A stretch of 64,000 nucleotides of DNA from Oceanobacter mangrovi (GTDB lineage: Bacteria > Pseudomonadota > Gammaproteobacteria > Pseudomonadales > Oceanobacteraceae), in NCBI RefSeq assembly GCF_019740315.1, contig NZ_JAHXZR010000002.1:188001-252000 (forward strand), in the 5' to 3' direction. Below, piece after piece: positions 9,141 through 17,751 of the stretch. Both the position numbers and the translations under genes were made by a program. The notes beneath the pieces are model-generated. The model was given only the letters and a program-made list of their open reading frames with translations. It did not search any database and was not told where the DNA came from. The first letter of the stretch is position 1. Every line of letters begins with the position of its first letter.

Positions 9141-10076
9141 ATGAGCGGCGTATTGAGCAGTGTTGATGCCCGAACCAAACTGGTTGGCCAAAATCGGCTG
9201 GAGATTTTGTTGTTCCATTTGGGCGGCAGCCAGTACTTCGCGATCAACGTTTTCAAAGTGCAGGAGGTAATGCGGTTGCCTCGCCTGACAGTTTTGCCTG
9301 ATTGTCATCCGGTAGTGCGGGGGGTGACGCATTTGCGTGGCCAGACCGTGCCGGTTGTCGATTTGCGACAGGCAATCCAGATGGGGCCACTGAACGTCAA
9401 ACCAGAAGACGCCACCATCATAGTGACCGAATACAACATGACGGTGCAGGCCTTTCTGGTCTCTGGTGTTGATCGTATCGTCAACATGAATTGGAACGAA
9501 ATTCTGCCGCCGCCGGGTGGTGCTGGTCGTAATCATTACCTGACGGCGATTACTCGTATAGATAACCGTATTGTCGAAATTATTGACGTCGAGAAGGTGT
9601 TGGCAGAAATCGCGCCATACGACACCAAGCTGTCAGATGATGTTTATGAGGTTGATGTACTGGATCGGGTGCGCGGTAAAAAAATCCTTATCGTTGACGA
9701 CTCACGGGTAGCACTTGATCAAATGCGTCAGGTGCTGGAGCCAATGGGGCTGGAAGTGGTTGAGGTTCGTAATGGTCTTGATGCCTATCAGTTGCTGATG
9801 CACTGGAAGGAAACCGGTATGGATATTCGCGACGAGCTGACGATGGTGATTACCGACGCGGAAATGCCGGAGATGGATGGCTATATGCTGACCACTGAAA
9901 TACGTCGCGATCCTGAGCTACGGGAACTGACTGTTGTGTTGCACACGTCACTGTCTGGTAATTTCAACAAGGCCATGGTGCAAAAGGTCGGCTGTGATGC
10001 CTTTCTGTCAAAGTTCGCCCCGCATTTGATGGCCACTGAAATTCAGCGTTTGCTGCGCGAGAAGTTTTTGGCCTGA
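9141..10076 (+). CDS. cheV: Chemotaxis protein CheV (CheW-REC)
   Basis: Scaffold protein that couples chemoreceptors to CheA through a CheW domain and carries a receiver domain. 311 aa. CheW domain at about 15-155 (QYFAINVFKVQEVMRLPRLT, GVTHLRGQTVPVVDLR). Receiver domain at about 180-305 with acidic pocket D186-D187, phosphoacceptor D239 (MVITDAEMPEMDGY) and the conserved lysine in FLSKFAP near 293. Complete and of family length. Start ATG at 9141 has GGAG about 9 nt upstream. No cheA, cheY or receptor gene lies nearby; the divergent EAL-HDOD gene and the helical protein at 10935-11537 are the only other possible signalling genes here. Confidence 0.93.
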   Translation: MSGVLSSVDARTKLVGQNRLEILLFHLGGSQYFAINVFKVQEVMRLPRLTVLPDCHPVVRGVTHLRGQTVPVVDLRQAIQMGPLNVKPEDATIIVTEYNMTVQAFLVSGVDRIVNMNWNEILPPPGGAGRNHYLTAITRIDNRIVEIIDVEKVLAEIAPYDTKLSDDVYEVDVLDRVRGKKILIVDDSRVALDQMRQVLEPMGLEVVEVRNGLDAYQLLMHWKETGMDIRDELTMVITDAEMPEMDGYMLTTEIRRDPELRELTVVLHTSLSGNFNKAMVQKVGCDAFLSKFAPHLMATEIQRLLREKFLA

Positions 10077-10136
10077 TTCTGGTCAGGCCTGGTTATAGCG
10101 CTTATGCTCGGGGAAATTTTCTGCATGTGTTTCCCC

Positions 10137-10943
10137 ATGGCTTTCGTAACCGTTTCTTCATTGTTTATCTATCCAGTCAAATCCTGCGCGGGCTTGGCTG
10201 TATCCTCTTTGCGCTTTGATCAGCAGGGCCCGCTGCATGATCGGCGCTACATGGTGGTCGACCCTGATGGCAAGTTCCTTACCCAGCGTCAGCTGCCTGC
10301 GATGGCGCATATCTATCCGCAGCTGGATGAAGCGGGGGAGCTGTCGCTGGCAGCTGCCGATGCCGGAGTTATTCAGGTTCCGGCCGGTGGTGGAGAGTGG
10401 CTGGAGGTCAATGTCTGGGGTGATAGTGTGCAGGCGCAAGATTGCGGCGCTGAAGTAGCCAGCTGGCTTTCGGACTTGTTGCAGCGACCTTGTCGACTGG
10501 TTTATCTGACGGCTGATAGTCAGAGGCTGGTCGATCAGCGCTATGCTGAAGCGGGTGAGCTGGTTTCGTTTGCTGACGGTTTTCCAGTGCTGGTCGTTTC
10601 TGAATCGTCCTTGCAAGCCTTGTCTGAAGAAGCCGGTCTGGATATTGATGTGCGCCGCTTTCGGCCTAATGTGGTGGTATCCGGTAGTGCTGCATTTGCC
10701 GAGTTGCAATGGCATCAGCTGGTAGCTGGGGAGTCGTCACTGGTTTTGGTGAAGCCGTGTGAGCGTTGTGTCATCCCGACCCGGGATATGGTTACCCAGC
10801 AGCGTCAGCCAGCAGTGACAGCGGCACTGAAGTCCATTTGCCTGCATAAAAACAAGCTGATTTTTGGTGTTAATGCACTGGTGCGGGAGATGGATTCCCT
10901 TCATGTTGGACAGGTGTTCGATATTGTTGCCGTTTCAGAATAA
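10137..10943 (+). CDS. MOSC domain protein (YcbX-like)
   Basis: 268 aa with an N-terminal MOSC_N beta-barrel (FIYPVKSCAG, RYMVVDPDGKFLTQRQLPAM) and a C-terminal MOSC domain (FRPNVVVSG, LVLVKPCERCVIPTRD, FGVNALV). The cysteines in KPCERC are at the position that binds sulfur or molybdenum cofactor in family members. YcbX relatives use Moco to reduce N-hydroxylated bases; E. coli YcbX also has a 2Fe-2S ferredoxin tail, which is missing here because the protein ends soon after the MOSC domain. ATG at 10137 matches the start of YcbX; starts at 10104 and 10125 are possible, the latter with GGGGA upstream. The 3' end overlaps the convergent next gene by 9 bp. Confidence 0.8.
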   Translation: MAFVTVSSLFIYPVKSCAGLAVSSLRFDQQGPLHDRRYMVVDPDGKFLTQRQLPAMAHIYPQLDEAGELSLAAADAGVIQVPAGGGEWLEVNVWGDSVQAQDCGAEVASWLSDLLQRPCRLVYLTADSQRLVDQRYAEAGELVSFADGFPVLVVSESSLQALSEEAGLDIDVRRFRPNVVVSGSAAFAELQWHQLVAGESSLVLVKPCERCVIPTRDMVTQQRQPAVTAALKSICLHKNKLIFGVNALVREMDSLHVGQVFDIVAVSE

Positions 10944-11537
10944 TTCGACCTCATCGGTAGTGCCAAAGTCCTCTTTGCTACTGTCATTAAAATGATGGCG
11001 GTAGATTTGTAGTGCCTGGGAAACTGTGTGGCCAGCCATGATGTGTTCGAACATGATGCGCTCGGCTTCCATGGTGTAGTTGCTTTTGATCTGGTTTTGC
11101 AGATGTTTCCAGGCACTGTGTTTGTAGCGGGCGCTGTTATCGGCCATCAGGTGGCCAACCTGTTCAAGGCTATGGCTGACGTGGTCAAGCCGTTGACTGA
11201 GGCGATCATAGAACTGGAAGGCAATAATTGACTGTTGGATTTCTTCGCTGACGCCGCTGGCAATACGGTGGATTTCAGCCTTGAGAGCAGCGCTGTCAGC
11301 AATGCTGTCGCTACTGTGATCCTGTTGGGTTATTTCGAGAATTCGCAAGGTATTGGATGCCATCGCAAGAAAGGTGGTCGATAGCTTGTCGACTGACTGG
11401 GAACCATCTTTCATGGTGGTTTCAATCTGGGCGACGGCCAACGCCAGCATGGCCATGGTTTCACCAATCTGGCTCCAGTCCATGGTCTGGTCATCGGGCT
11501 GGGCATTGCCTGCTATCGAGTGTCTTTCTCTGTTCAT
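10935..11537 (-). CDS. Conserved hypothetical helical protein
   Basis: 200 aa, no signal peptide or membrane segment. I do not recognise the family with certainty. It reads as almost entirely alpha-helical with heptad-like stretches (ALAVAQIETTMKDGSQSVDKL; LKAEIHRIASGVSEEIQQSI) and a distinctive central segment FQFYDRLSQRLDHVSHSLEQV that resembles helical bundles of chemotaxis phosphatases or methyl-accepting proteins. The C-terminus is acidic (GTTDEVELF). Start ATG at 11537 is weakly supported by a GAGA 10 nt upstream; M19 (MDWSQIGETM) is an alternative. It overlaps the MOSC gene by 9 bp at the 3' end. A role with cheV is only a guess from closeness and helical character. Confidence 0.65.
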   Translation of the reverse strand: MNRERHSIAGNAQPDDQTMDWSQIGETMAMLALAVAQIETTMKDGSQSVDKLSTTFLAMASNTLRILEITQQDHSSDSIADSAALKAEIHRIASGVSEEIQQSIIAFQFYDRLSQRLDHVSHSLEQVGHLMADNSARYKHSAWKHLQNQIKSNYTMEAERIMFEHIMAGHTVSQALQIYRHHFNDSSKEDFGTTDEVELF

Positions 11538-11609
11538 TGGTGCATCTCACTGCAGTGGTCCTTTAACCCTAGACCACTTTATGCAAGTTGGGGAGAAATG
11601 CGGACAAGA

Positions 11610-12482
11610 TCAGTCCTGTTTGCGCTGCAGGCGTTTGAGCAGGACGGAAGTGTCGCTGCGGCCTTCACCGCGGCCTTGCAGTTCGGCATAGAACTGGTCG
11701 ACCAGGGCGGTGACTGGCAGGCTGGCGTTGACGTTGCGTGCCTGCTGTAAACAGATGCCGAGATCCTTGCGCATCCAGTCGATCGCGAAACCGTGGTCAT
11801 AATGGTTGTTGATCATGGTTTTGTAGCGGTTCTGCATTTGCCAGCTACCGGCGGCTCCCTGTGAAATAACCGGAATCAGGGTTTCAATGTCGAGGTCGTT
11901 TTGTTGGGCAAAATGCAGGCCTTCGGCAAGTCCTTGTACCAATCCGGCGATGCAGATCTGATTAACCATTTTGGCTTTCTGACCGCTGCCAACGTTACCG
12001 ATGCGGGCGATGGTTTTGGTGTAGGCGTTGGTTGCTTCAACAACTTTGGCATAGACCTCTTCGCTGCAGCCAACCATCACACTAAGCTGGCCATTGATCG
12101 CTCCTTGTTGGCCGCCAGAGACGGGTGCGTCAACGAAGGTAACCCCGGCTTGTTGGCAGGCATCTGACATGCGTTCGGCGAGTGCGGATGAGGTGGTCGT
12201 GTGGTCGATGATGATTTGGCCGGGGCGGGCATTGCGGAGGATGCCTTCAGCACCGCAGATCATTTCCTCGACATCCTCATCGCGGCCAACGCACAGCATC
12301 AAAATGTCGGCCTTGAGGCTGGCTTCTGCCGGGCTTGTTACCCGACTGCCATAGAACTCATTTATCCAGTTTTCAGCTTTATTTGGTGAACGATTATACA
12401 CAGTGACATTGTGGCCATTCTTTGCGAGATGACCTGCCATTGGATATCCCATGGTGCCGAGGCCAATAAATGCGATGTCCAT
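11610..12482 (-). CDS. NAD(P)-dependent beta-hydroxyacid dehydrogenase (GarR/MmsB family)
   Basis: 290 aa cytoplasmic oxidoreductase of the 3-hydroxyisobutyrate dehydrogenase family, which includes tartronate semialdehyde reductase and 4-hydroxybutyrate or glyoxylate reductases. The Rossmann start MDIAFIGLGTMGYPMAGHL gives the dinucleotide site, with N30-R31 after the second strand suggesting NADP preference. The substrate motif DAPVSGGQQGA (about 122-132) and the catalytic lysine in GSGQKAKMVNQ (about 170) are present. ATG at 12482 has AAAGG 9 nt upstream. It stands alone between the helical protein and the citrate synthase terminator; the substrate cannot be decided from the neighbourhood. 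Confidence 0.88.
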   Translation of the reverse strand: MDIAFIGLGTMGYPMAGHLAKNGHNVTVYNRSPNKAENWINEFYGSRVTSPAEASLKADILMLCVGRDEDVEEMICGAEGILRNARPGQIIIDHTTTSSALAERMSDACQQAGVTFVDAPVSGGQQGAINGQLSVMVGCSEEVYAKVVEATNAYTKTIARIGNVGSGQKAKMVNQICIAGLVQGLAEGLHFAQQNDLDIETLIPVISQGAAGSWQMQNRYKTMINNHYDHGFAIDWMRKDLGICLQQARNVNASLPVTALVDQFYAELQGRGEGRSDTSVLLKRLQRKQD

Positions 12483-12582
12483 ATTTAATACCTTTATGTT
12501 GGGAATAAGTATGAGGGTATATTAAATATTTGATTTGGTTATTCGTTTTTTCGTTACGACTGGATATATTTTGCGCAGATAT

Positions 12583-12610
12583 AAAAAAAGCCGCATATGC
12601 GGCTTTTTTT
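12583..12610. terminator. Bidirectional intrinsic terminator
   Basis: Perfect palindrome: A7-GCCGCATATGCGGC-T7, GC-rich stem flanked by A and T runs, so it can act in either direction. It sits 10 nt beyond the gltA stop (minus strand) and upstream of the dehydrogenase gene on the same strand, isolating the two. Confidence 0.9.
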
Positions 12611-12620
12611 ATTGGTCATA

Positions 12621-13898
12621 TCAGGCTGGGTAATCGCGCTGGGTGTGACCGGTGTAGAGCTGGCGAGGACGACCGATACGGTAGTCGCCGCTGATCATCT
12701 CGTTCCAGTGGGCGATCCAGCCTGGCGTACGGCCGGTGGCAAAGATCACAGTGAACAGCTCAGTCGGGATGCCGATGGCTTTCAGGATGATGCCAGAGTA
12801 GAAGTCGACGTTTGGATACAGGCCACGCTTGACGAAGTATTCGTCTTCGGTGGCGATTTTCTCCAGTTTCATGGCGATCTTCAGCATTGGATCGTCTTCC
12901 ATGCCCAGTTCTGCCAGTACTTCGTCACAGGTCTGCTTCATCACTTTGGCGCGAGGGTCAAAGTTCTTGTAGACGCGGTGACCGAAGCCCATCAGGCGGA
13001 ATGGGTCGTCCTTGTCCTTGGCTTTGGCGATAAACTTGTCGATGTTGGACTCGTCACCGATTTCAGCCAGCATGCGCAGTACGGCTTCGTTAGCACCGCC
13101 GTGAGCAGGGCCCCACAGTGCGGCGATACCGGCTGCGATACAGGCGAATGGGTTGGCGCCAGTGGAGCCAGCCAGACGTACTGTAGATGTAGAGGCGTTC
13201 TGTTCGTGGTCTGCGTGCAACAGGAAGATGCGGTCCATTGCCTTGGCCAGAACCGGACTGATTTCCTTGTCTTCACATGGGGTGTTAAACATCATGTGAA
13301 GGAAGTTTTCAGAGTAGCTCAGGTCGTTGCGTGGATACATGAACGGCTGTCCAATGGAATACTTGTAAACCATTGCTGCCAGGGTAGGCATCTTCGCGAT
13401 CAGGCGGTGAGCGGAAATCACACGGTGATTTTCGTCATGGATGTCCAGTGAGTCGTGGTAGAACGCAGACAATGCGCCAACAACGCCACACATGATCGCC
13501 ATTGGGTGAGCATCACGACGGAAACCGTTGAAGAAGTGGCTCAGTTGCTCATGAACCATGGTGTGGTTCTTGATGGTGCTGACGAACTCCTGTTTTTGCT
13601 CTGCAGTTGGCAGTTCGCCGTGCAGCAGCAGGTAGCAGGTTTCCAGGTAGTCAGACTTTTCAGCCAGTTGTTCAATCGGGTAGCCGCGATGCAGCAGAAT
13701 GCCAGCAGCGCCATCGATGTAGGTGATTTTGGATTCGGTTGCTGCGGTAGAAACGAAGCCAGGGTCGTACGTAAAAAGGCCTTTTCCAGTCAGGCTACGA
13801 ACATCGATTACATCCTGTCCAAGCGTACCTTCATAAACCGGTAATTCCAGGGATTCCTCGATGCCGTCGACTGTTAGTATTGCTTTTTTGTCAGCCAT
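12621..13898 (-). CDS. gltA: Citrate synthase (type II)
   Basis: Condenses oxaloacetate with acetyl-CoA to citrate. 425 aa, the length of the hexameric NADH-sensitive type II enzymes of Gram-negative bacteria. Catalytic regions are visible: [33 protein letters not shown] (active-site His), and [13 protein letters not shown] (His and catalytic Asp). The N-terminal domain ([18 protein letters not shown]) is the type II allosteric domain. ATG at 13898 has AGGAGG 8 nt upstream. It is divergent from sdhC as in many gammaproteobacteria, with its own sigma70-like promoter at 13966-13993. Confidence 0.97.
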   Translation of the reverse strand: MADKKAILTVDGIEESLELPVYEGTLGQDVIDVRSLTGKGLFTYDPGFVSTAATESKITYIDGAAGILLHRGYPIEQLAEKSDYLETCYLLLHGELPTAEQKQEFVSTIKNHTMVHEQLSHFFNGFRRDAHPMAIMCGVVGALSAFYHDSLDIHDENHRVISAHRLIAKMPTLAAMVYKYSIGQPFMYPRNDLSYSENFLHMMFNTPCEDKEISPVLAKAMDRIFLLHADHEQNASTSTVRLAGSTGANPFACIAAGIAALWGPAHGGANEAVLRMLAEIGDESNIDKFIAKAKDKDDPFRLMGFGHRVYKNFDPRAKVMKQTCDEVLAELGMEDDPMLKIAMKLEKIATEDEYFVKRGLYPNVDFYSGIILKAIGIPTELFTVIFATGRTPGWIAHWNEMISGDYRIGRPRQLYTGHTQRDYPA

Positions 13899-13965
13899 GG
13901 ATAGGCCTCCTGCTGTTCAAAATTAAGCCCAATAATTAAGGCGTTACCTCTAATTAAGGGCGTTT

Positions 13966-13993
13966 ACTATAGGTACTGAAGTATTTTTGTCAA
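13966..13993 (-). promoter_or_regulatory. gltA sigma70 promoter
   Basis: On the minus strand, TTGACA (13993-13988), a 16-nt spacer and TATAGT (13971-13966): a perfect -35 and five of six -10 bases. Transcription would start about 60 nt before the gltA ATG. Confidence 0.75.
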
Positions 13994-14113
13994 TTACTGG
14001 TCGATGAGCATATTCCGTACAGGAAACAATAATATCCACGTGGCACGGGGAATTATGGGGCAAATTAGTATCTTCTATTTATACGATAGTAGTAGAAGGG
14101 GGGTGTGAAGTGT

Positions 14114-14142
14114 TTGTAAAAGAGGTAGGGCGTGACTATAAT
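14114..14142 (+). promoter_or_regulatory. sdhC sigma70 promoter
   Basis: TTGTAA (14114-14119), a 17-nt spacer and a perfect TATAAT (14137-14142). Predicted start near 14149, leaving a leader of about 110 nt before the sdhC GTG. Confidence 0.65.
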
Positions 14143-14168
14143 TTGTCGCGGCCGTAAAACTTGTGCAA

Positions 14169-14182
14169 ACCTTGTACAAGGT
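14169..14182. promoter_or_regulatory. Palindromic candidate operator in the sdhC leader
   Basis: ACCTTGTACAAGGT is a perfect 14-bp palindrome. A near copy of its core (CTTGTGCAA) lies just upstream at 14160-14168. Both follow the predicted sdhC transcription start, a fitting place for a repressor. The GTAC centre is compatible with GntR-type sites, but no regulator can be named. Confidence 0.4.
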
Positions 14183-14259
14183 GTCGGCTGTCTTCTTGAG
14201 CCCGCGCTGTACTGTTGCTATCTGGCAGCTGTCCAGCCCATAAGAGAGTGTAAAGAGCC

Positions 14260-14634
14260 GTGAATAGCAATAGACCTACAAACCTAGATCTTTCTACTAT
14301 TGAGCTCCCACTTCCCGCTAAAGCATCCATCATTCACCGTATCTCTGGTTTCATCCTGTTTTTTGCTGTTGCGTTCATGCTGACCGCACTGGCGACCTCA
14401 CTGGAATCTGAGCAAGGCTTCGAAAGCCTGGTCGGTGCCTTCGATAATGGCTTGGTCAAGTTCATCGCCTGGGGCATTTTGTCTGCTCTCGGTTACCACT
14501 TTGTAGCAGGTATCAAACACCTGTTGATGGACATGGGAATTGGTGAAACCAAAGAAAGCGGACGTACCGGTGCCATTATTACCTTGGTTCTGGGCGTCGT
14601 TGTGATCGTACTGGCAGGAGTTTGGGTATGGTAA
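14260..14634 (+). CDS. sdhC: Succinate dehydrogenase cytochrome b556 subunit
   Basis: Membrane anchor subunit that with SdhD binds heme b and ubiquinone in complex II. 124 aa, normal length. The N-terminus has the SIIHRISG motif (quinone-site Ser and Arg), followed by three membrane helices (about 30-50, 66-85, 104-123). The heme-ligand His lies in ALGYHFVAGIKHLLMD. Start is GTG at 14260 with AAGAG about 4-8 nt upstream. First gene of sdhCDAB; the stop overlaps sdhD by 7 nt. Confidence 0.95.
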   Translation: MNSNRPTNLDLSTIELPLPAKASIIHRISGFILFFAVAFMLTALATSLESEQGFESLVGAFDNGLVKFIAWGILSALGYHFVAGIKHLLMDMGIGETKESGRTGAIITLVLGVVVIVLAGVWVW

Positions 14635-14975
14635 CAAGTGTCACAAACCTGGGCCGTAGTGGCCTTTATGACTGGGTTGTGCAGCGCCTGACGGCGGTTG
14701 TTCTTGCCCTTTACACTCTGTTTCTGGTGGGCTTCCTGGCGTCTTCGTCAGATCTGCAGTTTGCCCAGTGGCAGGGCCTGTTTGCCCAGACCTGGATGAA
14801 AGTCTTCAGTCTGGCCGCTCTGATTTCGATTTGTGCCCATGCCTGGGTAGGTATGTGGACCATTTCAACTGACTACCTGAAGAACGCTGGCGTTCGTATC
14901 GTATTCCAGCTGGTGTGTGCAGGTTTTCTGTTTGTTTACCTCGTATGGGGTATCGATATCCTCTGGAGCGTGTAA
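14628..14975 (+). CDS. sdhD: Succinate dehydrogenase hydrophobic membrane anchor
   Basis: Second membrane subunit of complex II. 115 aa with three helices (about 18-38, 55-75, 88-110). The heme His is in ISICAHAWVGMWTISTDY and the tyrosine of the same segment corresponds to the quinone-site tyrosine of E. coli SdhD. ATG at 14628 lies inside the sdhC stop region (overlap 7 nt) and has AGGAG 9 nt upstream; this is preferred over a TTG two codons earlier. Confidence 0.94.
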   Translation: MVTSVTNLGRSGLYDWVVQRLTAVVLALYTLFLVGFLASSSDLQFAQWQGLFAQTWMKVFSLAALISICAHAWVGMWTISTDYLKNAGVRIVFQLVCAGFLFVYLVWGIDILWSV

Positions 14976-14978
14976 GTT

Positions 14979-16751
14979 ATGTCATCTATCAGAACCATGT
15001 CGTTTGATGCCATCGTAGTTGGTGGTGGCGGTGCTGGTATGCGTGCCGCGCTGCAGCTGACCGAAGCTGGCATCAAGACAGCTTGTATTACCAAGGTTTT
15101 CCCAACCCGTTCCCACACCGTATCTGCCCAGGGCGGTATCACTTGTGCGATCGCTTCTGCTGATCCCAATGATGACTGGCGCTGGCACATGTACGATACC
15201 GTTAAAGGTTCCGATTATATCGGCGACCAGGACGCTATCGAGTACATGTGTTCCGTAGGCCCGCAGGCGGTGTTCGAACTGGAACATATGGGTCTGCCAT
15301 TCTCCCGTACTGAAGAAGGTCGTATCTACCAGCGTCCGTTTGGTGGTCAGTCGAAAGACTTCGGTAAGGGTGGTCAGGCTGCTCGTACCTGTGCTGCTGC
15401 TGACCGTACTGGTCACGCACTGCTGCACGCTCTCTATCAGGGCAACCTGAAAGGCGGTACTACCTTCCTGAATGAATGGTATGCCGTTGATCTGGTGAAA
15501 AACTCCAAAGGTCAGGTAGCGGGTGTTATCGCTATCTGCATCGAAACCGGCGAAACCGTTTACATCCAGTCCAAGGCGACTGTGCTGGCAACCGGTGGTG
15601 CTGGTCGTATCTATCAGTCCACTACCAATGCTCTGATCAACACTGGTGACGGTGTTGGTATGGCGATCCGTGCTGGCGTGCCAATGCAGGATATGGAAAT
15701 GTGGCAGTTCCACCCGACCGGTATTGCCGGTGCCGGTGTTCTGGTAACTGAAGGCTGTCGTGGTGAAGGTGGTTACCTGATCAACAAGGACGGCGAACGT
15801 TTCATGGAGCGTTATGCTCCTAACGCCAAAGACCTGGCGGGTCGTGACGTTGTTGCGCGCTCCATGGTTCTGGAAATTCTGGAAGGTCGTGGCTGTGGTG
15901 AAAACGGCGATCACGTATTCCTGAAGCTGGATCACCTGGGTGAGGCCACCCTGAACGCCAAGCTGCCAGGTATTCTGGAACTGTCCCGTACCTTCGCTCA
16001 TGCAGATCCTGTTAAAGAGCCGATCCCGGTTGTTCCAACCTGTCACTACATGATGGGTGGTATTCCAACCAATATCGGTGGTCAGGCGCTGACTGTTGAT
16101 GAAAACGGCAACGATGTTGTTGTTGAAGGTCTGTACGCTGCTGGCGAAATCGCCTGTGTATCCGTACATGGTGCCAACCGTCTGGGTGGTAACTCACTGC
16201 TGGATTTGGTGGTGTTCGGTCGTGCAGTGGGTCTGCAGGTTGAACAAAGCTTCCGTGACGGTTTCGAATCTGTTCCTGCTTCTGATGCCGACATCGACGC
16301 AGCAATGGCTCGTCTGAATCGCCTGAATAGCACCACTGGTGGTGAGAGTGTTGCTGACGTTCGTGCTGAATTGCAGAAAACCATGCAGCTGTACTTTGGT
16401 GTGTTCCGTGAAGGTCCTTCCATGGAGAAGGGTCTGGCGATGCTGAAAGAGATCGGTGAGCGCGTCAAGAACACTGTGCTGGATGACAAGAGTGGTGCTT
16501 TCAACACTGCCCGTATCGAAGCGCTGGAACTGGATAACCTGTTCGAAACTGCCTATGCCACTGCGGTAGCAGCGATTGAGCGTAAGGAATCCCGTGGTGC
16601 TCATGCCCGTAACGACTTCACCGAGCGTGATGACGAAAACTGGCTGTGCCACTCCCTGTACTTCCCGCAAACCAAGACCATTGGCAAGCGTGCAGTGAAC
16701 TTCGCTCCCAAGACCATGGAAGCGTTCCCACCAAAAATCCGTACCTATTAA
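14979..16751 (+). CDS. sdhA: Succinate dehydrogenase flavoprotein subunit
   Basis: Catalytic subunit of complex II, oxidising succinate to fumarate with covalent FAD. 590 aa (E. coli 588). FAD-binding [15 protein letters not shown] at 13-27; the covalent-FAD His is H46 in [13 protein letters not shown]. Substrate-site segments [29 protein letters not shown] and [10 protein letters not shown] are present, and [18 protein letters not shown] near the end of the FAD domain. Starts 3 nt after the sdhD stop. Coding sequence uses strongly biased codons, as expected for a highly expressed gene. Confidence 0.97.
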   Translation: MSSIRTMSFDAIVVGGGGAGMRAALQLTEAGIKTACITKVFPTRSHTVSAQGGITCAIASADPNDDWRWHMYDTVKGSDYIGDQDAIEYMCSVGPQAVFELEHMGLPFSRTEEGRIYQRPFGGQSKDFGKGGQAARTCAAADRTGHALLHALYQGNLKGGTTFLNEWYAVDLVKNSKGQVAGVIAICIETGETVYIQSKATVLATGGAGRIYQSTTNALINTGDGVGMAIRAGVPMQDMEMWQFHPTGIAGAGVLVTEGCRGEGGYLINKDGERFMERYAPNAKDLAGRDVVARSMVLEILEGRGCGENGDHVFLKLDHLGEATLNAKLPGILELSRTFAHADPVKEPIPVVPTCHYMMGGIPTNIGGQALTVDENGNDVVVEGLYAAGEIACVSVHGANRLGGNSLLDLVVFGRAVGLQVEQSFRDGFESVPASDADIDAAMARLNRLNSTTGGESVADVRAELQKTMQLYFGVFREGPSMEKGLAMLKEIGERVKNTVLDDKSGAFNTARIEALELDNLFETAYATAVAAIERKESRGAHARNDFTERDDENWLCHSLYFPQTKTIGKRAVNFAPKTMEAFPPKIRTY

Positions 16752-16764
16752 TGGGAGGTAAGCA

Positions 16765-17475
16765 ATGTTAGTAAGTGTCTATCGCTACAACCCAGAAAAA
16801 GATTCTGCACCTTATATGCAGGACTTTGAGGTGACGATTCCTGGTGGTCGTGACGTGATGGTGCTGGATGTTCTGGCTCTGGTTAAAGAGCAGGACACCG
16901 GTCTGGCTTACCGTCGTTCCTGTCGTGAGGGTGTATGTGGCTCTGACGGTATGAACATCAACGGCAAGAACGGTCTGGCTTGTATCACGCCGATCTCTGA
17001 AGCTACCAAAGGTAAAATGGACAAGCTGGTGCTGCGTCCATTGCCTGGTCTGCCAGTGATTCGTGATCTGGTTATCGACATGTCGCTGTTCTACAAGCAG
17101 TACGAGCGCATCAAGCCGTACCTGCAGAATAATACTCCTGCGCCAGCCATCGAACGTCTGCAGACTCCTGCAGAGCGTGAAAAGCTGGATGGCCTGTACG
17201 AGTGTATTCTGTGTGCTTGTTGTTCAACTGCGTGTCCATCTTTCTGGTGGAACCCAGACAAGTTTGTTGGCCCGTCCGGTTTGCTGCAGGCTTACCGTTT
17301 CCTGGCTGACAGTCGTGATACTTCTACAGCTGAGCGTCTGACGGATCTGTCTGATCCATTCAGTGTGTTCCGTTGCCGCGGCATCATGAACTGTGTGAAT
17401 GTGTGTCCAAAGGGTCTGAATCCGACCCGTGCGATTGGTCACATTCGCAACATGCTGTTGAATCAACAGATTTAA
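16765..17475 (+). CDS. sdhB: Succinate dehydrogenase iron-sulfur subunit
   Basis: Electron-transfer subunit linking SdhA to the quinone site. 236 aa (E. coli 238). Cysteines for the three clusters are complete: SCREGVCGSDGMNINGKNGLAC for 2Fe-2S, CILCACCSTACP for 4Fe-4S, and CRGIMNCVNVCPKGLNP for 3Fe-4S plus the last 4Fe-4S ligand. ATG at 16765 follows GGGAGG by 6 nt. Ends the sdhCDAB unit; a hairpin at 17489-17513 follows. Confidence 0.96.
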   Translation: MLVSVYRYNPEKDSAPYMQDFEVTIPGGRDVMVLDVLALVKEQDTGLAYRRSCREGVCGSDGMNINGKNGLACITPISEATKGKMDKLVLRPLPGLPVIRDLVIDMSLFYKQYERIKPYLQNNTPAPAIERLQTPAEREKLDGLYECILCACCSTACPSFWWNPDKFVGPSGLLQAYRFLADSRDTSTAERLTDLSDPFSVFRCRGIMNCVNVCPKGLNPTRAIGHIRNMLLNQQI

Positions 17476-17488
17476 TCAGCACGCTGAC

Positions 17489-17513
17489 GGAAACCCTGTG
17501 TTTCAGGGTTTCC
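17489..17513 (+). other. Hairpin after sdhB
   Basis: Perfect 10-bp stem (GGAAACCCTG/CAGGGTTTCC) with a 5-nt loop, 13 nt after the sdhB stop. There is no following T-run, so it may stabilise the sdh transcript or let transcription continue into sucA rather than stop it. The rest of the 276-bp gap to sucA contains an A+T-rich stretch with TATATA near 17590 that may be a sucA promoter. Confidence 0.5.
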
Positions 17514-17751
17514 GGTTAGACGTAAGTGGGCTGGACACACAGCTCGTTTTCGTAAAAAATCCCAAAAATTTCGCGCCCACAAAGCGCGTATATAAAGTGA
17601 AAAAACGTTGTTGAGGGACCAGGGTATTCCTGCTTCACCTCAGAGGCCTTGCGACCTATCAGTCGGCCCTCTATCTTGCCTGGCATTGCTAGAGTCGGTG
17701 CAGCCATCTTGGGTGATCGTCCTCAATTAATCAGGAACAGGGTGATCGTAC

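Larger units (their letters stand above)
13899..14259. other. gltA/sdhC divergent intergenic region
   Basis: 361 bp without a gene. It carries a promoter for each direction (13966-13993 for gltA, 14114-14142 for sdhC) and, in the sdhC leader, a perfect 14-bp palindrome (14169-14182). The middle (about 13995-14110) is A+T-rich with a run of G at 14098-14104 and shows no further element I can name. Confidence 0.7.

Noticed and set aside
10071-10088. Inverted repeat at the cheV stop (GCCTGA/TCAGGC) as a terminator
   Set aside because: Six-bp stem with no T-run; too weak to list.
14982-16169. Long open frame antisense to sdhA, and similar ones antisense to lpdA (21771-23252) and leuC (29976-31307)
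   Set aside because: These come from the strong codon bias of highly expressed genes, which removes stop codons in one antisense frame. No family resemblance.
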